Below, one piece after another: positions 1 to 4,262 of a stretch of DNA of 7,047 nucleotides (positions are counted from its first letter, which is position 1; every line of letters starts with the position of its first letter). The stretch spans positions 1 to 7,047 of the forward strand of contig VGLT01000044.1 in NCBI GenBank assembly GCA_016866635.1, written 5' to 3'. Position numbers and translations under genes: made by a program. The notes below the pieces were generated by a model. That model saw only the letters and a program-made list of their open reading frames with translations. It was not told where the DNA came from and made no database searches. Origin of the DNA: Candidatus Uhrbacteria bacterium. Lineage in GTDB: Bacteria > Patescibacteriota > Patescibacteriia > 2-12-FULL-60-25.

Positions 1-1
1 T

Positions 2-340
2 GGGACAGCAGAACTCTTCTTGAACACCAATCCAGGAAACGGTGAAACTGTCGTAATCAATGGAATCACCTGGACATTCGTTGCGGTGATCGGAGTTGCT
101 GCTGGTAACGTGTTGATCGGTGCCAATGCGGCCGCTTCTCGTGCAAACTTGGTGGCTGCCATCAACAATCCAGGTACGACCAACGCTAACCAGGTTGCGC
201 TCTCTGCGGCGAATCAGGTGCTTGTGACTGATACCTTTAAGCTCTCGGCAACCGATGTTATTGCTTCCACGAAGATGACCATTAAAGGCATCGGATCTGG
301 TGCTTTGACGGTTTCTGAAACTTTGGCCGCTGTGGCTGAT
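2..340 (+). other. Inserted beta-rich domain within the capsid protein
   Basis: This part of the capsid reading frame is compositionally different from the C-terminal shell-like segment: it is rich in Ala, Asn, Val, Thr and Gly, nearly free of charge, and has the 'G(E)TVVINGITWTFV ... NVLIGANAAASRANLVAAIN' pattern. I recognise that pattern as a small repeated-strand module found in several phage virion proteins. It probably forms a surface-exposed insertion domain, analogous in role to the I-domain of P22 coat. The boundaries are approximate and the left one lies outside the window. Confidence 0.4.
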
Positions 341-538
341 GTGTGGAGCAAGAACTGCATTCATGGCTACTTCGGTAAGAAGGGAGCTATCGATGCGGTA
401 TTGCAAGACATGAAGGAAGTCGATATGCGTCCAACGGCAGACCGTCGTGGAACAAACGTCTTCTCGTCTTACCTTGGAGGTATCAAAACCTTCACGGATG
501 GAAGCAAGAAGTTCCTCAACGTGTTGTTGGCTCGTTAA
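2..538 (+). CDS. Probable major capsid protein, C-terminal 178 residues (5' partial)
   Basis: The frame is open to the left edge of the window (it reads GTAELFLNTNPGNGE...), so the TTG at 20 is not a real start and the gene begins upstream. The last ~65 residues (from nt 341, DVWSKNCIHGYFGKKGAID on to KTFTDGSKKFLNVLLAR) look like the C-terminus of an HK97-fold coat protein of the P22-coat-like or metagenomic phage type: a helical 'GAID..LQD' stretch, then 'G(I/V)KTF.DG.K' and a final beta strand. Upstream sits a beta-rich, Ala/Asn-rich domain (NGITWTFV...NVLIGANAAAS) that recurs in phage structural proteins. It would form the capsid shell. Its position just before a fibre gene and upstream of the adaptor and tail hub fits a standard head-to-tail order. 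There is no catalytic motif to confirm the call; a different head protein remains possible. Confidence 0.62.
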   Translation, partial: GTAELFLNTNPGNGETVVINGITWTFVAVIGVAAGNVLIGANAAASRANLVAAINNPGTTNANQVALSAANQVLVTDTFKLSATDVIASTKMTIKGIGSGALTVSETLAAVADVWSKNCIHGYFGKKGAIDAVLQDMKEVDMRPTADRRGTNVFSSYLGGIKTFTDGSKKFLNVLLAR

Positions 539-553
539 CTTATTATCTGGCAT

Positions 554-589
554 GCAGCCGCTTTCTTGGGAAATCTAAGGGGCGGCTGC
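554..589 (+). terminator. GC-rich hairpin between capsid and fibre genes
   Basis: The arms GCAGCCGC (554-561) and GCGGCTGC (582-589) are perfect reverse complements and form an 8-bp stem. A weaker inner pairing (CTT 565-567 with AAG 577-579, plus wobble pairs) can extend it. It lies 15 nt after the capsid stop. No T-run follows, so it is not a canonical intrinsic terminator. It may instead attenuate transcription or block 3' exonuclease, raising capsid mRNA over downstream genes. The pairing is seen directly; the function is inferred. Confidence 0.45.
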
Positions 590-608
590 TCCAGTTGATT
601 AAAGGACT

Positions 609-1676
609 ATGCCACGAACAGACTCATCACTCGCTGGAATCGTCATCGAAGCCGATTACAATGGGTTGATCATCAGTGCGAGCGGCGCAGGTTCTCCTGC
701 AACGCTTGCCACTCTTGCAAACAAATTTTCCGCAGGTTGTGTCTATATTGATACGACCAATGGTCACGTGTGGCGCAACTCAGGTTCCTCGGCTGAACCA
801 TCCTGGGACGACATGTCCCCAATCGGTGAAGGTCAAGGGAATCCGACGGCAACCACAGGGCCAAGTTCAGGTAATGATTCGACAGAAGGATATGAGGTTG
901 GGTCTTATTGGCTCGATACCGTAACCGGACAGCTCTATGTATGTACGGATAACCAAGCCGCAGGAGCTGTTTGGCAACTGGTGGGCGCAGGTCCAACGGG
1001 ACCGACTGGTTCTGGTGGTGCAACTGGGGCCACGGGTGCGACGGGTGCGACGGGTCCAACTGGACCAACGGGCGCCACAGGTGATACTGGCGTAACAGGG
1101 GCGGATGGAGCAACCGGTCCTACGGGAGCTGATGGCGCAACAGGCCCAACAGGAGTAACCGGTGAAACCGGTCCAACTGGGGCTGATGGGGCGACTGGTC
1201 CTACGGGTCCTACGGGTTCGGCGGGGGCAACCGGTGCAACCGGAGATACGGGTGCAGCGGGCGCTACGGGTCCAACCGGTCCTACAGGCGCTACCGGTTC
1301 AAACGACATCACGACCGCTTCAATCTCTTTGAACTCAAGCGAAATTCTCGCTTTGAATTCAACGCCAAAAGAACTTGTTGCCGCCGCTCCCACGAACGGC
1401 TATACCGAGATTCTTTCGGTAGAAGGTATATTAACCTTCGGAACAGTTGCTTATTCAAGCAACGTCAACATGATCGTGACACAGGGTGGAACAAAACTTT
1501 TTGATAACGTCGACTTGCTTGCTGCAACTGGCGATCAGAAAGAATCTTTTGTTCCTATCGAAGGAGCGACCTTTGTGTATAACAACGCTGTAAATCTTTC
1601 GGTTGCCTCAGGCAATCCAGTTTCCGGCGATGGAACATTGAAGATCGTGATTACCTATAAGACCGTGACGCCTTAA
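609..1676 (+). CDS. Collagen-like virion fibre / head-decoration protein
   Basis: This 355-residue protein has three parts. Residues 1-127 form an N-terminal region with two phage-type 'label' motifs, AGCVYIDTTNGHVWRN (42-57) and GSYWLDTVTGQLYVCTD (98-114). Residues 128-229 are 34 unbroken Gly-X-Y triplets. Residues ~230-355 are a beta-rich C-terminal domain (NGYTEILSVEGILTFGTVAYSSN...), of the type that caps phage fibres and probably trimerises the collagen. Triplets are mostly GPT, GAT and GAD. There is no signal peptide or membrane segment, which fits a cytoplasmically assembled virion component. Its place directly after the capsid gene suggests a head fibre or decoration protein, though a tail fibre is possible. 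AAAGGA at 601-606 is a plausible but very close ribosome site (2 nt gap). The gene ends in tandem stops TAA TAG (1674-1679), consistent with high expression. Host-surface binding is a common role of such fibres but is not shown here. Confidence 0.8.
   Translation: MPRTDSSLAGIVIEADYNGLIISASGAGSPATLATLANKFSAGCVYIDTTNGHVWRNSGSSAEPSWDDMSPIGEGQGNPTATTGPSSGNDSTEGYEVGSYWLDTVTGQLYVCTDNQAAGAVWQLVGAGPTGPTGSGGATGATGATGATGPTGPTGATGDTGVTGADGATGPTGADGATGPTGVTGETGPTGADGATGPTGPTGSAGATGATGDTGAAGATGPTGPTGATGSNDITTASISLNSSEILALNSTPKELVAAAPTNGYTEILSVEGILTFGTVAYSSNVNMIVTQGGTKLFDNVDLLAATGDQKESFVPIEGATFVYNNAVNLSVASGNPVSGDGTLKIVITYKTVTP
990..1295 (+). repeat. Collagen Gly-X-Y repeat, 34 triplets
   Basis: Glycine occupies every third codon from residue 128 to 227 without interruption. 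Counting the triplets, Thr fills the Y position in 28 of 34, Pro fills X in 11, and neither Pro nor Lys ever occurs in Y. A 9-residue super-repeat GADGATGPT occurs three times (residues 164-172, 173-181, 191-199), each copy written with different synonymous codons. Without Pro or Lys in Y, the usual hydroxyproline or hydroxylysine stabilisation is unavailable. Threonine-rich bacterial and phage collagens can be stabilised or decorated through threonine instead. Confidence 0.93.
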
Positions 1677-1693
1677 TAGGCTTCTCAAGTCTT

Positions 1694-1719
1694 TCCCTAG
1701 CCCCTTATGGGGGTTGGGA
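1694..1719 (+). terminator. Imperfect GC-rich hairpin between fibre and methyltransferase genes
   Basis: CCCC (1701-1704) pairs with GGGG (1709-1712) around a TTAT loop. TCCC (1694-1697) pairs with GGGA (1716-1719), with one A-T pair and two mismatches between the two blocks. No T-run follows. It sits 15 nt past the tandem stops, in the same relative position as the hairpin after the capsid gene. It may be a partial terminator or mRNA end-stabiliser separating highly expressed structural genes from the enzyme genes. The structure is seen; the role is inferred. Confidence 0.35.
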
Positions 1720-1731
1720 TAAACACTTGAT

Positions 1732-2199
1732 ATGCACATCCAGGCCTATAAATTGATTGAACAAATCGTTGGGCGTCTTAAAGATGGAGATCTGGTTTGT
1801 GATGTAGGAAGTTATGATGTGAATGGATCATTAAAACCGATCTTTGAAAAACAGATTTATACTGGCGTTGATATTGCGGCGGGGCCAAATGTGGATGTGG
1901 TTGCCCCTGATCCGAAAGCGATGCCTTTTGATGATGAAACATTTGATTGCGTTGTTTCTTCAAGTTGCTTGGAACACGTCGCCCATCCACATGAATGGGC
2001 GAAAGAGGTGATTCGTATTTTGAAACCAGGAGGATGGTTTGCGATCACTGCTCCACACACAATTCATTATCACAATCCCCCTCATTATTGGAATATTAGA
2101 AAAGATGCTCTAACACTTTTATTTAGCGATTTACTCGATATTGAAGTTTGCGAGGAAGCACAGATCGATTCCTACCTTATAGGACGGAAAAAGATATGA
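1732..2199 (+). CDS. SAM-dependent methyltransferase (type 11 fold), probable sugar or glycan methyltransferase
   Basis: This 155-residue protein has recognisable class I methyltransferase motifs. Motif I is VCDVGSYDVNGS (22-33), in the 'GS.DVNGS' variant common among methyltransferases of surface-polysaccharide clusters and phages. The acidic residue that would bind the SAM ribose is in GVDI (45-48). FDCVVSSSCLEHV (71-83) and LKPGGWFAITAP (97-108) are the post-motif segments. The His-rich HYHNPPHYWNIRKD segment (112-125) sits where related enzymes carry a substrate-facing 'P.DCWR'-type loop. It is on the short side for the family and lacks an added C-terminal domain. There is no clear Shine-Dalgarno; the ATG is preceded by TTGAT. 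The gene overlaps the next by ATGA, implying translational coupling with the glycosyltransferase and a shared job, likely methylating a transferred sugar. The substrate is inferred, not shown. Confidence 0.82.
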   Translation: MHIQAYKLIEQIVGRLKDGDLVCDVGSYDVNGSLKPIFEKQIYTGVDIAAGPNVDVVAPDPKAMPFDDETFDCVVSSSCLEHVAHPHEWAKEVIRILKPGGWFAITAPHTIHYHNPPHYWNIRKDALTLLFSDLLDIEVCEEAQIDSYLIGRKKI

Positions 2200-3617
2200 T
2201 CAGCGTGGTCATTCCAGTGATCCGTCCTCAGAACATTCCGAGGTTGCTTGAATGCTTGAAAGAGGCGATTACGATTGATCATGAGATTCTTTACACAGAA
2301 GACACTGAACGCATTGGTGCGCCCAAAATGGTGAAGAAACTAGTAGATTCCTCGAAAGGAGATTGGGTGTGTTTTCTAGGAGATGATACGTTACCGTATC
2401 CAAAATCTATTGATTTAGCCCATGAATTCGCCATAAAAGGTGACTATTGGCTGGTTGGATTGAATGACCAGCATTCAAGGAAACCGACACACTGGTTGGC
2501 CTCAAAGAAGCTCTTAGAGAAATTAAAGAATCAAGAGTTTTTTTATACGGGATACTTTCACAATTTTTGTGATGATGAGTTACGTATCAAGGCGGATGCC
2601 ATGGGCAAGTATGCTTGGTGTGAACAAGCCAAGCTCGATCACAATCATCCCGTGTTTAAGACCGCTCCAATGGATGAACACTATAAACGAGTACTGAATC
2701 AAGAACGATGGGAACATGATAAGAAATTATTTCAGCAAAGATGCTGTAAGTTGTCGGTAGCGATTATTGCAAAGAATGAAGAAGTCATGCTTCCTCGATG
2801 TCTGCGTTCCGTGAGAGAGGCGGATGAGATTATCGTTGTTGATACGGGTTCAACCGATCAAACGGTAGAAATTGCAAAACAATGGGGAGCGAAAATTGGA
2901 TTTACACCCTGGGAGGATGATTTTTCCAAGGCGAGAAACTATGCCAAGAGTCTTTGTACTGGTGATTGGATTCTTTCGATTGATGCAGATGAATATCTTG
3001 ATGAAGATGTAATTCCACAGCTCAAAGAATTGATGCTGACCTCAAAGGATGCTATCGGGATTCAATTAAAAAGCGGCACCATGAAATATCACGTTCCTCG
3101 TTTGTTCCGCAATAAACCTAATGTTTTTTGGTATGGTCGCATTCACGAATTGGTTAATGTCTCTGACTTCGATAAGTGTCATGTGGGTATCACGTTCACT
3201 TTTTCTCCTGCTCACGCTCTCGATCCTGATCGAAATTTACGCATGCTCGAGAAAGCCGCAGAAGAAAGCCCTGGGAATGCTCGCATTTTATACTATCTTG
3301 GTCGTGAGTACGGCTATCGTCGTGCTTGGGCTAAGGCTATTTCTACCCTGGAACAATACCTGGTAATCGGGAAATGGCTTCCTGAGCGGGCGGACGCTCA
3401 TTTCATTAAGGCTTTGTGTCATTGGAACAATGGAGAAGGAGAAAAAGCGAGAGAATGCTGTTTATCGGCTCTAAACATCAATGCAAACTTTGAAGCGGCC
3501 TGCTCTCTTATGGCTTCCATGTCTTTTGAGCACAATGCAAAACAGTGGCGAAAGATGGCAGAGACAGCTACAAATGAGAATACATTGTTCGCAAGGAAAC
3601 GCTTTGATACAATATAA
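2196..3617 (+). CDS. Two-domain glycosyltransferase family 2 protein with TPR-like C-terminus
   Basis: This 473-residue protein starts at ATG 2196, overlapping the methyltransferase stop as ATGA; upstream GGAA (2187-2190) is a fair ribosome site. An earlier in-frame TTG at 2148 would lie deep in the upstream gene and is disfavoured. Residues 1-~183 form a first GT-A-like domain: SVVIPVIRP, then WVCFLGDD (57-64) as the metal/nucleotide acidic motif, and the phage-typical tail DHNHPVFKTAPMDE (148-161). Residues ~186-340 form a second, canonical GT2 domain: SVAIIAKNEE (187-196), VVDTGSTD (214-221), DADE (263-266) as the DxD-type motif, and RLFRN...WYGRIHE (302-318). Residues ~341-470 are helical repeats resembling TPRs (LEKAAEESPGNARILYYLGREY). 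It should transfer sugars from nucleotide-sugar donors to a protein or glycan. The position beside a Thr-rich fibre gene suggests virion glycosylation (inference); modification of host surface glycans is an alternative. Confidence 0.85.
   Translation: MISVVIPVIRPQNIPRLLECLKEAITIDHEILYTEDTERIGAPKMVKKLVDSSKGDWVCFLGDDTLPYPKSIDLAHEFAIKGDYWLVGLNDQHSRKPTHWLASKKLLEKLKNQEFFYTGYFHNFCDDELRIKADAMGKYAWCEQAKLDHNHPVFKTAPMDEHYKRVLNQERWEHDKKLFQQRCCKLSVAIIAKNEEVMLPRCLRSVREADEIIVVDTGSTDQTVEIAKQWGAKIGFTPWEDDFSKARNYAKSLCTGDWILSIDADEYLDEDVIPQLKELMLTSKDAIGIQLKSGTMKYHVPRLFRNKPNVFWYGRIHELVNVSDFDKCHVGITFTFSPAHALDPDRNLRMLEKAAEESPGNARILYYLGREYGYRRAWAKAISTLEQYLVIGKWLPERADAHFIKALCHWNNGEGEKARECCLSALNINANFEAACSLMASMSFEHNAKQWRKMAETATNENTLFARKRFDTI
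3585..3613 (+). promoter_or_regulatory. Candidate sigma-70-type promoter with extended -10, upstream of adaptor gene
   Basis: TTGTTC (3585-3590; 3 of 6 to TTGACA) is followed after exactly 17 nt by TACAAT (3608-3613; 5 of 6 to TATAAT), with the extended -10 TG at 3605-3606. It overlaps the end of the glycosyltransferase gene. A start about 7 nt downstream would put the RNA 5' end near 3620, giving a leader of roughly 7 nt before the ATG at 3627. It would restore expression of head-tail genes after the enzyme cassette. A sigma-70-like host polymerase is assumed. Confidence 0.35.
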
Positions 3618-3626
3618 ACAAATACT

Positions 3627-4256
3627 ATGCTTGCATCTGAAATAATCGCCAAATTTGAACTTTACGTTGATGACACGACTGAGCTTTCCTCTTCTGAGGA
3701 GTTAGCTCTCTTGAATAAGATTTATCACAAGGTCTGTGATGACCGTCCTTGGGAGATTCTGAAAAAAGAAGCCTCGGGTTCAATGACCTCTACGACCTCG
3801 ATCACACTTCCGAGTGATTTTTCCTATCTTGTAGAAAATCTAAACTACACGGACAATTCTTATTCTACAGAAAACAACGCCAAGCCTGTTGCGGTCCGTA
3901 TTAACGGAACAAGCTTGGTACAGGTTATTAACTGGTCAGATCGAAACCAATATTTGAACAACGCTGGGTATGCTTATGTGGATTTAGCCAGCAATACATT
4001 GAAATTCATGGGAGCGCAGCCATCGGGTGCGACCTATGCCTTTGATTATAAGGCCGTTCCTACGGATTTGGTGCTTGCTGGAACACCCGTATTCCCTGCT
4101 CGTTTCCATGATATTCTCTATCATGGGATGTGTGTGGATGACATGGTCATTCAACTGTTCGATAAGGCGAAAAGCTATGCGGATTTCCATCAAACTCAAT
4201 TCAATGATTATTTGAAGCGTCTCGCTCTTTGGAATGCCAATCTACAAAATTACTAG
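3627..4256 (+). CDS. Phage head-to-tail adaptor (connector) protein
   Basis: This 209-residue protein resembles portal-adjacent adaptor proteins of podovirus-like and metagenomic phages (P22 gp4 / gp6-like / T7 gp11-like connector role). The N-terminus is helical (residues 1-48, ELSSSEELALLNKIYHKVCD then RPWEILKK). A beta-strand region (50-140) follows, with TLPSDFSYL and 'KFMGAQPSGATYAFDYKAVPTDL'. The C-terminus is helical, introduced by PVFPARFHDILYHGMCVDDMV (144-164), the 'P.F...H.il..G' pattern I associate with these adaptors. It would extend the portal ring and dock the tail hub encoded next. The ATG has no Shine-Dalgarno (upstream is A-rich, ending in ACT). The downstream gene begins 6 nt after its TAG stop and in the same frame. 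The general role is fairly secure; the exact family is not. Confidence 0.7.
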   Translation: MLASEIIAKFELYVDDTTELSSSEELALLNKIYHKVCDDRPWEILKKEASGSMTSTTSITLPSDFSYLVENLNYTDNSYSTENNAKPVAVRINGTSLVQVINWSDRNQYLNNAGYAYVDLASNTLKFMGAQPSGATYAFDYKAVPTDLVLAGTPVFPARFHDILYHGMCVDDMVIQLFDKAKSYADFHQTQFNDYLKRLALWNANLQNY

Positions 4257-4262
4257 CCCGTT

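Noticed and set aside
20..22. TTG as the start of the capsid gene
   Set aside because: The frame is open to the window edge and the residues before it continue the domain; the gene is simply truncated by the window.
673..1113. Overlapping open frames on both strands in the fibre gene
   Set aside because: Shadows of the collagen-like gene, rich in His, Gln, Leu and Arg with no recognisable domain.
990..1295. CRISPR-like or tandem DNA repeat array
   Set aside because: Periodicity is 9 nt coding Gly-X-Y with variable synonymous codons; there are no conserved repeats with unique spacers.
935..1393. Reverse-strand open frame with long Pro-Val-Gly / Pro-Val-Ala repeats
   Set aside because: It is the antisense of the Gly-X-Y collagen repeat; glycine codons read backwards give proline codons. 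No start signal or independent support.
2148..2195. Upstream TTG as an alternative start of the glycosyltransferase
   Set aside because: It lies 52 nt inside the methyltransferase gene and adds 16 residues unlike a GT N-terminus. The ATG at 2196 begins the typical SVVIP strand and makes a classic ATGA overlap.
3121..3366. 81-residue hydrophobic open frame that looks like a small membrane protein
   Set aside because: It lies out of frame inside the glycosyltransferase, whose frame is well supported by motifs; hydrophobicity arises from the frame shift and no ribosome site is present.
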